From Bacteroidota bacterium (lineage in GTDB: Bacteria > Bacteroidota > Bacteroidia > Flavobacteriales_F > PHOS-HE28), in assembly GCA_018267055.1 (NCBI GenBank), contig JAFDZF010000195.1:1-48345 (forward strand): a stretch of 48,345 nt of DNA, written 5' to 3'. The translations under genes were made by a program, and so were the position numbers. Each line of letters opens with the position of its first letter. Position 1 is the first letter of the stretch. Positions 7,049 through 16,900 of this stretch are shown here, in pieces. The notes under the pieces are model-generated. The model worked only from the letters and a program-made list of their open reading frames with translations. It was not told the DNA's origin and made no database searches.

Positions 7049-7867
7049 ATGGCCAAGATCATCGCCATCGTGAACCAGAAGGGCGGCGTGGGCAAGACCA
7101 CTTCCGCCATCAACCTGGCCGCCTGCCTGGGCGCCTTGGAGCGCCGCACCCTGCTGGTGGACGCCGACCCCCAGGCCAACGCGACCAGCGGCACGGGCTT
7201 CGACCCGCGCAACGTGAAGGCGAGCATCTACGAGAGCATCATCAACGGGGCGCCCGCGCAGGACGTGGTGCTCACCACGGACAACCCGAACCTGGACCTG
7301 CTGCCGGGGCACATCGACCTGGTGGGCGCGGAGATCGAGATGATCGACATGCCCGAGCGCGAGCGCCAGATGAAGAAGGTGCTGGACCCGCTCCGCGACA
7401 ACTACGACTTCATCATCATCGACTGCTCGCCCTCGCTGGGCCTGGTGACGGTGAACTCGCTGGTGGCCGCCGACAGCGTGATCGTGCCGGTGCAGTGCGA
7501 GTACTTCGCGCTGGAAGGCCTGGGCAAGCTGCTGAACACGATCAAGATCGTGCAGCAGCGCCTGAACCCCGAGCTGGTGATCGAGGGCATGCTGCTGACG
7601 ATGTACGACAGCCGCCTGCGCCTGGCCAACCAGGTGGTGGAGGAAGTGAAGACGCACTTCCAGCAGCTGGTGTTCGACACGGTGATCCACCGCAACGTGG
7701 CCCTGGGCGAAGCGCCGAGCCATGGGCAGACGATCATCATGCACGACGCCAGCAGCAAGGGCGCCACGAACTACCTGAACCTGGCGCGGGAGATCCTGCA
7801 GAAGAACGACATGACGCGCATCCGCGAACAGGAGCGCACCATCCCCATCGTTGAGGAAGAGGCATGA
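7049..7867 (+). CDS. parA: ParA-family chromosome partitioning ATPase (Soj)
   Basis: 272 residues. The deviant Walker A motif KGGVGKTT (residues 11-18) with its signature Lys, the A' motif LLVDADPQANAT, and FIIIDCSPSLG for the B motif define a ParA/Soj ATPase. It uses ATP-dependent dimerisation and nucleoid DNA binding to move or position ParB-bound origin regions. ATG 7049 is chosen because family members start a few residues before the P-loop; the frame is open upstream to 6911 without family-like sequence. The stop overlaps parB by four bases (ATGA), indicating translational coupling. A repeated palindrome in the leader suggests transcriptional control. Confidence 0.96.
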   Translation: MAKIIAIVNQKGGVGKTTSAINLAACLGALERRTLLVDADPQANATSGTGFDPRNVKASIYESIINGAPAQDVVLTTDNPNLDLLPGHIDLVGAEIEMIDMPERERQMKKVLDPLRDNYDFIIIDCSPSLGLVTVNSLVAADSVIVPVQCEYFALEGLGKLLNTIKIVQQRLNPELVIEGMLLTMYDSRLRLANQVVEEVKTHFQQLVFDTVIHRNVALGEAPSHGQTIIMHDASSKGATNYLNLAREILQKNDMTRIREQERTIPIVEEEA

Positions 7868-8757
7868 AGAAGAAAGGACTGGGCCGCGGCCTGAGCGCAT
7901 TGCTGGAGGACTCGAACACGGACGTCACCGAACGGTCGCCCATGGCCGAAGGCACGCAGCCGCGCGTGGCCGGCGGCGTGGCGGCGATCCCCATCGCGCA
8001 GATCGAACCGAACCCCTTCCAGCCGCGGACGCACTTCGCGCCGGAAGCCCTGCTGGAGCTGGCGCAGAGCATCAAGGAGCTGGGCATCATCCAGCCGGTG
8101 ACGGTGCGCAAACTGGGCTACGACAAGTACCAGCTGATCAGCGGCGAGCGCCGCTTCCGCGCCTCGCAGGTGGCCGGGCTCACGGAGATCCCCGCCTACA
8201 TCCGCATCGCCAACGACGAGGGCATGCTGGAGATGGCGCTGGTGGAGAACATCCAGCGCGAGGAGCTGGACGCCATCGAGGTGGCCATCAGCTTCAAGCG
8301 CCTGCTCGACGAGGTGAACCTGACCCAGGAGGGCCTGAGCGACAAGGTGGGCAAGGACCGCGCGACGGTGGCCAACTACCTGCGGCTGCTGAAGCTGCCG
8401 CCGGAGATCCAGCTGGGCCTGCGCCAGCGGCAGATCGGCATGGGCCATGCCCGCGCGCTGATCACCATCCAGGACCCCGCCAAGCAGGTGGAGCTGTACC
8501 AGCGCATCGTGGAGAGCCAGATGAGCGTGCGGCAGGTGGAGGAGCTGGCCCGCGAGGACAAGCGTCCCCTCGGCAAGGTGCCCACCGGCAGCAAGATGAG
8601 CGCCACCCAGCACAAGCAGCTCAGCAAGCAGCTGGCCGGCATGTTCGGCACGCGCGTGAGCGTGAAGCAGAACGAGCTGGGCAAGGGCCGCATCGAGATC
8701 GTCTTCAAGAGCGACGACGAGCTGCTACGGATCACGCGCCTGCTCGAAAGCCGGTGA
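7864..8757 (+). CDS. parB: ParB-family partition protein and CTPase (Spo0J)
   Basis: 297 residues. The N-terminus KKKGLGRGLSALL matches the ParA-stimulating tail of chromosomal ParB proteins. The ParB/Srx CTPase core follows with NPFQPR, GERRFRA (about residue 94) and ENIQRE (about 130). A helix-turn-helix parS-binding segment lies at about 155-185 (LSDKVGKDRATVANYL), and the C-terminal dimerisation region ends GRIEIVF..LLESR. It should load onto parS sites and spread as a clamp. No parS site is recognisable in the window. It overlaps parA by four bases. The next genes follow the usual Bacteroidota order. Confidence 0.96.
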   Translation: MKKKGLGRGLSALLEDSNTDVTERSPMAEGTQPRVAGGVAAIPIAQIEPNPFQPRTHFAPEALLELAQSIKELGIIQPVTVRKLGYDKYQLISGERRFRASQVAGLTEIPAYIRIANDEGMLEMALVENIQREELDAIEVAISFKRLLDEVNLTQEGLSDKVGKDRATVANYLRLLKLPPEIQLGLRQRQIGMGHARALITIQDPAKQVELYQRIVESQMSVRQVEELAREDKRPLGKVPTGSKMSATQHKQLSKQLAGMFGTRVSVKQNELGKGRIEIVFKSDDELLRITRLLESR

Positions 8758-8793
8758 CCGATCGGCCCGTGGGCCGGCCGATCCGATAGGAAC

Positions 8794-8801
8794 GATCTTT
8801 G
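8794..8801 (+). promoter_or_regulatory. -7-like element upstream of the DUF5683 gene
   Basis: GATCTTTG lies 16 bases before ATG 8818, in the 60-base gap after parB, so this gene probably has its own promoter. Confidence 0.45.
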
Positions 8802-8817
8802 CGCAGCCGCCCACCGG

Positions 8818-9417
8818 ATGCCGTTCCACCGCTCCCCCCTCCTGCTGCTGACGGGCCTCTTGCTGGGCACCGTGTCCGCGCAGTCCGATGCGGACAGCCT
8901 GCGCGTGGTCCCCGCCACGGCCGCAGCACCGGATAGCGTGATGGCGCCGGACCAGCCGGCCGGACCGGTGGATTGGCGGGCCCGGCACCAGCCGGCGCGG
9001 GCGGCGATCTATTCCGCCATCCTCCCGGGAGCCGGCCAGGTGTACAACCGCAAGTACTGGAAGGTGCCCATCGTGCTGGCCGGCCTGGGCACGTGCTACT
9101 ACTTCATCCAGGACAACACGAAGCAGTACGACCGCTACAAGGACGCCTACCTGGACGTGATCAATGGCCGCGCGGACGAGTTCGAGCGCCGCTACTCCGC
9201 CGACCAGCTGCGCAACGTGGCCGACACCTACCACCGCTGGCGCGACCTGAGCTACGTGGCCATCAGCCTGGTGTACGTGCTGAACGTGGTGGACGCCTCG
9301 GTGGACGCGTACTTCGTGCGGTTCGACGTGAGCGAGGACCTGAGCCTGGACCTCCGCCCCTCCCTGTCGCTGGCCGCCCGTGGAGCGCTCGGCGTGTCGC
9401 TCTCCGTGCACCTCTAA
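8818..9417 (+). CDS. DUF5683 domain protein
   Basis: 199 residues. A signal peptide (about 1-21, ending VSAQ) is followed by a low-complexity Ala/Pro linker. The DUF5683 core starts at about 63 with SAILPGAGQVYNRKYWKVPI, the hallmark of this Bacteroidota family. Two hydrophobic helices (about 80-95 and 150-170) and a C-terminal strand-rich segment follow. Function is unknown; the family is regularly encoded between parB and dapB. The stop codon TAA lies inside a TAACTTCG -7-like element that may serve dapB. Confidence 0.88.
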   Translation: MPFHRSPLLLLTGLLLGTVSAQSDADSLRVVPATAAAPDSVMAPDQPAGPVDWRARHQPARAAIYSAILPGAGQVYNRKYWKVPIVLAGLGTCYYFIQDNTKQYDRYKDAYLDVINGRADEFERRYSADQLRNVADTYHRWRDLSYVAISLVYVLNVVDASVDAYFVRFDVSEDLSLDLRPSLSLAARGALGVSLSVHL

Positions 9418-9422
9418 CTTCG
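9415..9422 (+). promoter_or_regulatory. Possible -7 element for dapB overlapping the preceding stop codon
   Basis: TAACTTCG fits the local consensus. Its first three bases are the stop codon of the DUF5683 gene. It ends 25 bases before the dapB start. Confidence 0.35.
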
Positions 9423-9447
9423 GCCGCGCTCCGCAGGAGCCCCTACA

Positions 9448-10188
9448 GTGATGAAGATCGCCCTCTACGGCTATGGGAAGATGGGAAAGGCCATCGAACA
9501 GGTGGCATCGGCACGCGGGCACGCGGTGGTGCTGAAGGTGGGCCAGGCCAACGCCGGCACGCCGCCGACCGGTGCCGACGTGGCCATCGAGTTCAGCCGG
9601 CCGGACCAGGCCCTGGCGAACATGCGGCTGTGCCTGGAGCACGGCGTGCCCGTGGTGGTGGGCACCACCGGCTGGTACGACCGCCTGGGCGACGTGAAGG
9701 CCCTGGTGAGCGACACGAAGGGCGGCCTGCTCTGGGCGAGCAACTTCAGCATCGGGGTGAACCTCTTCTTCCGCCTGAACAGCTACCTCGCGGGCCTGAT
9801 GGACACGCAGCCCGGGTACAAGGCCCACATCGACGAGATCCACCACGTGCACAAGCTGGACGCCCCCAGCGGCACGGCCATCACCCTGGCGCGGGACATC
9901 GACCTGCGGACGCAACGGTATTCCGGCTGGGCCTTGCGGGAACAGGGACAGGAGCAACAGGCACCGATGTCGCCTACCCCCGCCCCCCTGGAGATCCGCA
10001 GCGAACGCACCGGCGAAGTGCCCGGCACGCATAGCATCACCTGGGCGAGCGCGGAGGACCGCATCACCATCACGCACGAGGCCTTCGGCCGCCAGGGGTT
10101 CGCCACCGGAGCCGTGGTGGCCGCCGAATGGCTCCGGGGCCGCACGGGCCTCTTCACCATGGACGACGTGCTGGCCCTTCCCCGCTGA
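9448..10188 (+). CDS. dapB: 4-hydroxy-tetrahydrodipicolinate reductase
   Basis: 246 residues, within the shorter range for the family. The N-terminal nucleotide-binding motif is YGYGKMGKAIE (about 8-18), with GTTGW in the middle. The catalytic and substrate motif HHVHKLDAPSGTA (about 132-144) contains the His and Lys of DapB. The enzyme reduces hydroxy-tetrahydrodipicolinate with NAD(P)H in the lysine/meso-diaminopimelate pathway in the cytoplasm. The partner synthase dapA is in this window but 31 kb away on the other strand. A second ATG one codon in (9451) is an equally plausible start. Confidence 0.96.
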   Translation: MMKIALYGYGKMGKAIEQVASARGHAVVLKVGQANAGTPPTGADVAIEFSRPDQALANMRLCLEHGVPVVVGTTGWYDRLGDVKALVSDTKGGLLWASNFSIGVNLFFRLNSYLAGLMDTQPGYKAHIDEIHHVHKLDAPSGTAITLARDIDLRTQRYSGWALREQGQEQQAPMSPTPAPLEIRSERTGEVPGTHSITWASAEDRITITHEAFGRQGFATGAVVAAEWLRGRTGLFTMDDVLALPR

Positions 10189-10269
10189 TGCGTTCGCACT
10201 TTTTCACATCCGCTTCGTCACCGCCCCGGGCGCATTCCGCACATTGCGCCTGCCCTTGAACCGACCCGC

Positions 10270-11829
10270 ATGATCCCCTGGCTGCTGCTTCTCGCCTACT
10301 TCATCGTCCTCTTCGCCTGCCTGCCCAAGCTGTTCGCCAAGGCGGGCAAGCCGGCCTGGGCGGGCCTGGTGCCGGGCTACAACCTGGTGGTGTGGAACAA
10401 GCTGCTGGGCAAGCCCTGGTACTGGCTGCTGCTGCTGCTGGTGCCCGGCGTGAACCTGCTGATGCTCATCATCTACAACGTGAACACGAGCATCGCCTAC
10501 GGCGAGCGCGAGCTCAAGCAGCACGTGCGCATGGCGCTGCTGCCCTGGGTGGTGCTGCCGAAACTGGCCTACAAGGACGCGTACACGTTCATCGGTCCCA
10601 TCCCCTCCGGCCAGCGCAAGCGCACCATGGCCGGCCAGTGGGGCGATGCCATCCTCTTCGCGGTGATCGTGGCCACCACCTTCCGGGTGCTCACGTTCGA
10701 AGCCTTCACCATCCCCACCGAGTCCATGGAGAAATCGCTGCTCGTGGGCGACTACCTCTTCGTGAGCAAGCTGAGCTATGGCCCGCGCATGCCGATGACG
10801 CCGGTGACCTTCCCCTTCACCCACCACACCCTGCCGCTGACCAAGGCCACCCCCAGCTTCACCAGCTGGTTCTCCCTCCCCTACATGCGCCTGCCCGGCT
10901 TCGGCAAGCCCGAGCGCGGCGACGCGGTGGTGTTCAACTTCCCCGAAGGCGATACCGTGGTGGCGAACTACCAGAACCAGAGCTATTACCAGCTGGCCCG
11001 GATGTGCGGCCGCAAGAACCTGCTGGAGAAGGGCCGCGTGGTGTTCTCCGCCCCGGACGGCCGGAAGGTGGCCTTCCCCACCGGCGGCATCCTCGTCCGC
11101 CCCGTGGACAAGCAGGAGAACTACATCAAGCGCTGCGTGGCCATCGCCGGCGACAGCCTGGAGGTGCGCGACGGCCTGGTGTACGTGAACGGCCAGCCCC
11201 AGCCGCTGCCCGGAGAGGGCCAGTACGCCTATGACTTCGTGCTGAAGGACGGCTTCAACAAGAAGACGCTGAAGGAGCAGTACGACATCACCACCACCGA
11301 CGTGCAGCAGGAGGGCGACCGTGCCGAGATGCCCCTGACCCTGGATGCCGCGGACGCGCTGAAGGGCTTCAGCAACGTGGTGTCGATGGCCCGGGAGAAC
11401 AAGCCGCGCGGGACCTACGGTGCGCGCGACTTCTGGCCCATCTTCCCCAACGACCCGCGCTACGACTGGAGCGAGGACAACTTCGGCCCCCTGTGGATCC
11501 CCAAGGCGGGCGCCACGGTGCAGCTGACGGTGGATAACCTTCCCCTCTACCGCCGCGCGATCGAGGTGTACGAGGGCAACACGCTGGAGGTGAAGGGCAG
11601 CGACATCCTCATCAACGGGGCGAAGGCCACCAGCTACACCTTCCGGCAGGACTACTACTGGATGATGGGCGACAACCGCCACCGTTCGCAGGACGCCCGG
11701 TTCTGGGGCTTCGTGCCGTTCGACCACGTGGTGGGCAAGGCGGTGCTGGTGTGGCTCACGGCCGATCCGGAGAACGGCGGCTTCCCGATGGGCATCCGCT
11801 GGAAGCGGCTGTTCTCGCGGGTGCGTTGA
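10270..11829 (+). CDS. lepB: Signal peptidase I with an extra N-terminal membrane domain
   Basis: 519 residues. Two or three membrane segments (about 3-20, 50-70) form a DUF5684-like N-terminal region. A further membrane helix (about 125-142) leads into the S26 protease domain. The nucleophile lies in IPTESM (Ser about 152) and the general-base Lys in YIKRCVAIAGD (Lys about 287). The substrate-side box GDNRHRSQDAR is near 465. The long insert between the boxes and the length match Bacteroidota LepB. It cleaves signal peptides of exported proteins on the periplasmic face. A second signal peptidase gene follows 35 bases downstream. Confidence 0.95.
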   Translation: MIPWLLLLAYFIVLFACLPKLFAKAGKPAWAGLVPGYNLVVWNKLLGKPWYWLLLLLVPGVNLLMLIIYNVNTSIAYGERELKQHVRMALLPWVVLPKLAYKDAYTFIGPIPSGQRKRTMAGQWGDAILFAVIVATTFRVLTFEAFTIPTESMEKSLLVGDYLFVSKLSYGPRMPMTPVTFPFTHHTLPLTKATPSFTSWFSLPYMRLPGFGKPERGDAVVFNFPEGDTVVANYQNQSYYQLARMCGRKNLLEKGRVVFSAPDGRKVAFPTGGILVRPVDKQENYIKRCVAIAGDSLEVRDGLVYVNGQPQPLPGEGQYAYDFVLKDGFNKKTLKEQYDITTTDVQQEGDRAEMPLTLDAADALKGFSNVVSMARENKPRGTYGARDFWPIFPNDPRYDWSEDNFGPLWIPKAGATVQLTVDNLPLYRRAIEVYEGNTLEVKGSDILINGAKATSYTFRQDYYWMMGDNRHRSQDARFWGFVPFDHVVGKAVLVWLTADPENGGFPMGIRWKRLFSRVR

Positions 11830-11864
11830 GCGCTTCCTCCATCGTCCGTCGCCAGGATCCGCCC

Positions 11865-12839
11865 ATGAACGATCGGCCGCCGACACCGGACCATGGACAG
11901 CGTGCCACCGGCCTGCTGGGCCGCTGGCACGCCCTCAACGACTGGGTGAAGGCCTTCGTGATCGCGTTGATGGTGCTGGCGCTCGGCCACTTCTTCGTGC
12001 TGCGCTGGGTCACCGTGCGGAGCACGAGCATGTACGCCACCCTGCTGCCCGGTGACGTGGTGGGCGTGGCGCGCTGGGCCACCTGGACCGGCTTCCGCCG
12101 CGGGGACATCGCGGTGTTCCGCGACCCGGTGCAGGACGACCGCACGATGGCGTCGCGCCAGCTGCTGGTGAAGCGGATCGTGGGCCTGCCCGGCGACAAG
12201 GTGGAGCTGCGGGACGGCCGGCTCTTCGTGAACGGCGAGGCCGTGGCCGACGCACCGGGCCGCACGCGGAGCTACATGGTCCGCCTGAAGCGGGACGCCG
12301 ACCCTGCCGGCCTGCTGCACCAGCTGGGCCTCCCGCCCGACTTCCTGCAACCGGACCGCACCATCGTGGAGCTGCCGCTGAACGCCGAGCTGGCCAAGGC
12401 CATCATGCAGCGGCCCGAGGTGGTGAGCGCCGAGCCGCTGCGCGGCGCCACCGGCGCTCCCAGCCACATCTTCCCCTACAGCCCGTACGCTCCCTGGAAC
12501 AGCGACGACTACGGGCCCATCACCGTACCGGCCAGGGGCGACACCGTGCCGATCAACGCCGCCACCATCCCCCTCTACGACCGGCTGATCGCCCGCTACG
12601 AGGGCAACCAGCTGGAGACGGTGAAGAACAGCCTGCACATCAATGGCGTGGAAGCCGACGGGTACGTGGTGCGGCAGGACTACTACTTCGTGCTGGGCGA
12701 CAGCCGGCACTACAGCGCGGACTCGCGCTACTGGGGCTTCGTGCCGGCCGACCACCTGGTGGGGCGCGCCACCTTCGTGCTGATGAGCGCGGAACCCGGC
12801 GGTGGCATGCGCGCCGGCCGCTGGCTCAAGGGCCTGTGA
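11865..12839 (+). CDS. Second signal peptidase I paralogue
   Basis: 324 residues. A single N-terminal membrane helix (about 27-46) precedes VRSTSM with the nucleophile Ser about 55. LLVKRIVGLPGD supplies Lys about 103, and GDSRHYSADSR is the last conserved box. It lacks the extra N-terminal membrane domain of the upstream lepB and has a shorter middle insert, but shares local sequence, for example the VRQDYYF/FRQDYYW block, so it probably arose by duplication. ATG 11865 was chosen because upstream codons lie in the lepB tail. In many relatives a WbqC-family gene sits here instead. Both catalytic residues are present, so it is probably active. Confidence 0.92.
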   Translation: MNDRPPTPDHGQRATGLLGRWHALNDWVKAFVIALMVLALGHFFVLRWVTVRSTSMYATLLPGDVVGVARWATWTGFRRGDIAVFRDPVQDDRTMASRQLLVKRIVGLPGDKVELRDGRLFVNGEAVADAPGRTRSYMVRLKRDADPAGLLHQLGLPPDFLQPDRTIVELPLNAELAKAIMQRPEVVSAEPLRGATGAPSHIFPYSPYAPWNSDDYGPITVPARGDTVPINAATIPLYDRLIARYEGNQLETVKNSLHINGVEADGYVVRQDYYFVLGDSRHYSADSRYWGFVPADHLVGRATFVLMSAEPGGGMRAGRWLKGL

Positions 12840-12846
12840 AGCCGAG

Positions 12847-12854
12847 TATCTTGG
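12847..12854 (+). promoter_or_regulatory. -7 element of the TPR lipoprotein gene, near-leaderless layout
   Basis: TATCTTGG, then CCCC, then ATG 12859: four bases between the element and the start codon. Confidence 0.6.
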
Positions 12855-12858
12855 CCCC

Positions 12859-13335
12859 ATGCGTCGGACCCTGGTGGTGTTGATCCTGTGCGCCGCGGCC
12901 TGCAAGGGCGGCGACACGCCGTGCGAACGTTTCTTCAAGCCCTACCCCGACCTCATCAGCGACCGCACGCGCACGGCGACGAACGGCCGGCTGCTGGACG
13001 CCATGGCCGCCTACCAGGCGAAGGATTACGCCGATGCGATCCCCGGGCTGGAGGAGCACCTGAAGCGCGGTGAGGACGCAGCGGTGCGCATGTACCTGGC
13101 CTGCGCCTACCTCGGCGCCGGACAGCCCTACAAGGCCGAGATGCACCTGGACCGGCTGGAGAACACCATCGACAAGCGCTTCAAGGACCAGGTGGAGTGG
13201 TACAACGCGCTGTGCTGGCTCTGCGAAGGCCAGGACCAGCGGGCCTTGAAGCAGGCGCAGTGGATCGCCTCGCTGCCGCACCACACCTACAAGCAGGAGG
13301 CGCGCGCGCTGGCGGACGCCCTCAGCGGCACGTGA
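12859..13335 (+). CDS. Small TPR-like lipoprotein
   Basis: 158 residues. A short signal peptide ends in a lipobox-like CAAAC (Cys about 14), giving a lipid-anchored protein. The mature part is helical with TPR-like repeats: MAAYQAKDYADAIPGLEEHL, then MYLACAYLGAGQPYKAEMHL, then WYNALCWLCEGQDQRALKQA. Such proteins usually act as scaffolds; no enzymatic motif is visible. The start is set by the promoter four bases upstream. The stop overlaps the GTG start of the Nudix gene, so the two are probably co-translated. Confidence 0.8.
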   Translation: MRRTLVVLILCAAACKGGDTPCERFFKPYPDLISDRTRTATNGRLLDAMAAYQAKDYADAIPGLEEHLKRGEDAAVRMYLACAYLGAGQPYKAEMHLDRLENTIDKRFKDQVEWYNALCWLCEGQDQRALKQAQWIASLPHHTYKQEARALADALSGT

Positions 13336-13967
13336 GCGACGCCTGGATCGACCGGCTGCGGAACGCGTTGCAGGCTCCCCTGCCCGGCCATGGCGCGTTC
13401 ATGGAGCTGAGCGGGTACCAGCGTCCCGACCTGGACGAAGTGGTGCGCCGCGACCCGCCGCCCCGCGAGAGCGCCGTGATGGTGCTCTTCTATCCGAAGG
13501 AAGGCCTTTGGCACACGCTGCTCATGCTGCGCCCCACCTATGACGGTGTGCACAGCGGACAGGTCTCGTTCCCCGGCGGCAAGCGCGAGCCCACCGATGC
13601 CGACCTGCGCGACACGGCCCTGCGCGAGTTCCGCGAAGAGACCGGCGCCCGCCTGACGGACGTGGAGGTGTTGGGCGAGCTGACGCGGGTGTTCATCCCC
13701 CCGAGCAACGCTCTGGTGACGCCGGTGGTGGCCTGGTGCCCGGCACTGGGCGAGCTGCGGCCCGACCCGCGTGAAGTGGCCCGGCTGATCGAGACGCCGG
13801 TCGCCGAACTGGTGCGCGAGGACCTGCTGCGGCGGCGCGCGCTCTACATCCAGGTCCTGCAGCGCGAGGCGGAGGTGCCGTACTGGGACATCCAGGGCCA
13901 GGTGGTCTGGGGCGCCACCGCCCTGATGATCGCGGAGCTACGCGAGCTGCTGCACCGCATCGGGTAG
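13332..13967 (+). CDS. Nudix hydrolase, CoA pyrophosphatase type
   Basis: 211 residues. The CoA-specific upstream block HTLLMLRPTYDGVHSGQVSF runs directly into the Nudix box, which starts FPGGKRE and ends REFREETG (about residues 80-103). This pair of motifs is typical of CoA diphosphatases, which split CoA or oxidised CoA to phosphopantetheine and 3',5'-ADP. The start is GTG 13332, inside the TGA of the preceding gene; ATG 13401 would remove conserved N-terminal residues. The last 30 bases overlap the tail of the convergent cyclase gene. Confidence 0.88.
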   Translation: MSDAWIDRLRNALQAPLPGHGAFMELSGYQRPDLDEVVRRDPPPRESAVMVLFYPKEGLWHTLLMLRPTYDGVHSGQVSFPGGKREPTDADLRDTALREFREETGARLTDVEVLGELTRVFIPPSNALVTPVVAWCPALGELRPDPREVARLIETPVAELVREDLLRRRALYIQVLQREAEVPYWDIQGQVVWGATALMIAELRELLHRIG

Positions 13968-16900
13968 CGCCGCCATCCGGCGGAAGCGCTCATTGGGCAC
14001 CAATCCGTCGGCGCTGTAGGCCGGCTTGATCCGGCGCACGAAGTACATGTCGATGCGGCCCTTGTTCTTCGCCTCCACCTGCCCGCGGTGCTCGCACTCG
14101 AAGTACTCCTGCACCAGCGCATGGGTGGAGCCGCTGATGTTCACCTCGCCCGGGGCGCCGCTGCTCTCCATGCGGCTCGCCGTGTTCACCGTGTCGCCCC
14201 AGATGTCGTAGGCGAACTTGCGCTTGCCCACCACGCCCGCCACCACGGGGCCGGTGTGCAGGCCGATGCGCAGCACCCAGGCCTCCTTGCCCAAGGCTTC
14301 GCGCTCCTTGTGCCAGCGGCGCATCTCCTCGCGCACGTCCAGGGCGGCCATCACCGCCTTCACGGCGTGGTGCGGGTCCGAGGCCGGCACGCCGCAGGCG
14401 CTCATGTAGCTGTCGCCGATGGTCTTGATCTTCTCGATGCCGTAGCGGGCGGTGATCTCGTCGAAGCGCACGAAGCACTCGTCCAGCTCGGCGACGAGCT
14501 GCTCCGGGGTCATCTTCTCGGCCACGGTGGTGAAGCCCTTCATGTCGGTGAACATCACGGTGACGTCATCGAAGCGGCGCGCCGTGGCCTTGCCGGAATC
14601 CCGCAGCTCATCGCTCACCGCGCGCGGCAGGATGTTCAGGAGCAGCTCCTCGATGCGCACCTTCTGCCCGGCGATCTCGCGGCTCTGGGCCACCACTTCC
14701 GCCGTGCGCGCCTCCACCTTGCGCTCCAGCACCTGGTTGCGCAAGCGCAGCTGGCGCTCGCGGAACTTCACGTAGCTGTAGCTGCTGACGCCCAGCACCA
14801 CGGCCAGCGCGGTGTAGAACCACCAGCTGCGGTACCACGGCGGCAGCACCGTGAAGGCGAATTCGGCCGGATGCTCGCTGAACACGCCGGCTCGGTCCAT
14901 GGCCTTCACCTTGAAGATGTAGTGCCCGGCCGGCAGTGCCGGGTAGTGCGCGCTGGTCTCCTCGGTGAGCGGCTGCCAGGTGTTGTCCAGCCCTTCCAGG
15001 TAGTACTGGTAGCGCACCGCGGCCGGGTCGCTCAGGCTCACGCTGCCGTACTCGATGCGCACGTTGCGCTCGGTGTGGCCCAGCTCCACCTTGTTCTGCG
15101 GGTCGCGGTCCTCCAGGTTCACCTTCAGCCCGCGGATGGCCACGAGCGGTGGCACCGTCCGGTCGGCGCCCTTCTCCGCCCCCACGCGCGTGGCGCCGTT
15201 CGCGGTGCCGAACCAGAGGTCGCCCGAGCGGGTGCGGAACACGCTGTTCGGCTTCGCCTCGATGCCGGTGAAGCCGCTGCGGTCGGTGTAGGCCAGGAAC
15301 CCCTTGGTCTTCTTGCGCCATTTGTTGAGGCCGCGGTTGGTGCCCACCCACACGTGGCCATTGCCGTCGGTGATGAGCGAGCGGATGTTGTTGCTCGCCA
15401 AGCCGTGGTCCATGTCGTAGGCCTCCACCTGCCGGCCGTCCTGCAGCACGAGCACGCCCTGCCCTTCGGTGCCCACCCAGAGGCGGCCGTCCTCGTCCTC
15501 GGTGAAGCAGGTGGGGCTGAACGTGCGGCCCAGGTCGACCCGCTGCGCCTTGCCATTGTCCACGCGGCTGAGGCCGCTGCTCGCCGAGCCGACCCACAGG
15601 GTGCCCTTGCCATCGCGGTGCAGGGCGATGATGTTCTCCCCGGCCAGGCCGTCGGACCGGTGCAGCACCACGGGGATGGTGCCGGGCACGTAGCGCACGA
15701 GCCCGTTGATGGTGCCCACCCACAGCTCGCCGGGCTGCCCGGGTTCCAGGGCCGTCACCTTGTTCTCCGCGATGCTGCCCGCGATCTCCAGGTCGTCATT
15801 GGCGCGGTAGGCGCGCGGGTCGAACTCGAAAAGGCCGCCGTCCTCCGTGCCGATCCAGATGTGGCCGCGGGCATCCTCCTTGAGCGCGCGCACGTGGTTG
15901 CTCGTCAGCTGCCCGTCCTGGGTGGTGAGGTGGCGCACCGTGCCGGCCCCGTTGGGATCGGGCATCAGGATGGTGATGCCGCCGTTGGTGCCGAACCACA
16001 GGTGGCCCTCGGCGGTCTCCAGCACGGCCCAGACCTGCTTGTCCACCAGGTGGTCCTCCTCGGTGAAGGAGCGGAAGCGGTCGCCCTTGAAGATCTCCAG
16101 GCCGCCGTCGTGCGTGCCGATGAGCATGTTGCCCTCCCGGTCGCGCGCGATGCAGCGCATCTTCAGGCTGTGCGTGCCGTTGTCGGTGCCGAAGCGCCGG
16201 ATGCCGTTGGGCTCGATGCGCGCCAGGCCATTGTCCCAGGTGCCCACCCACACGCGGCCGTCCTCGTCCTCCCCGAAGCAGAACACGAAGTTGCTCGGCA
16301 GCCGGGTACCGATGTCGTAAGTGGTGGCCGTACCCTTGGCATCCAGGTGGACGGCGCCGCTCGTCTGCGTGCCGATCCAGAGGTCGCCCCGGCTGTCCTG
16401 GAACACGGCGGTGATGCCCCGCAGTGCCGGCAGGCCTTTGGGCGTGTAGGGCGTGAACGTGCCGGCCGTCGCGTCCCAGCGCTGGATGGCGCCCTCGGCC
16501 TCCAGGAAGAGCAGGCTGCCGTCGCGCAGGCGGGTGATGCCGGTGAGGCGGTCGCTGAGCCCCTGCCCGCTGCCGAAGCGGTCGGCCTTGGCCTTGCCCT
16601 CCGCAGGGACATCGGTGAAGCGCAGGGCGCCTTCGCCGAAGGTGGCCACCCAGATGGCGCCGCTCGCGTCCTGGGCGATGCTCGTGACGTCACGGGTCAA
16701 CCCGGGACCTTCGGGCTCCAGCACGCGGAAGGCCGTGCCCTGGCGCACGCTGAGGCCGCCGCCCAGGTGGCCCACCCAGAGCCGCTGCTGCCGGTCGATG
16801 AGCAGGCTGCGCGCGCCGCTGGGCGCCACGTGCTCGCTCGGCCCGAAGGAGGTGATGGTGTTGCCGTCGTAGCTGGCCAACCCCGCCTCCGTGCCCAGCC

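Noticed and set aside
6759-8757. A parS site near parAB
   Set aside because: No sequence close to the 16-base parS palindrome was recognised; the repeated 13-mer upstream of parA has a different sequence.
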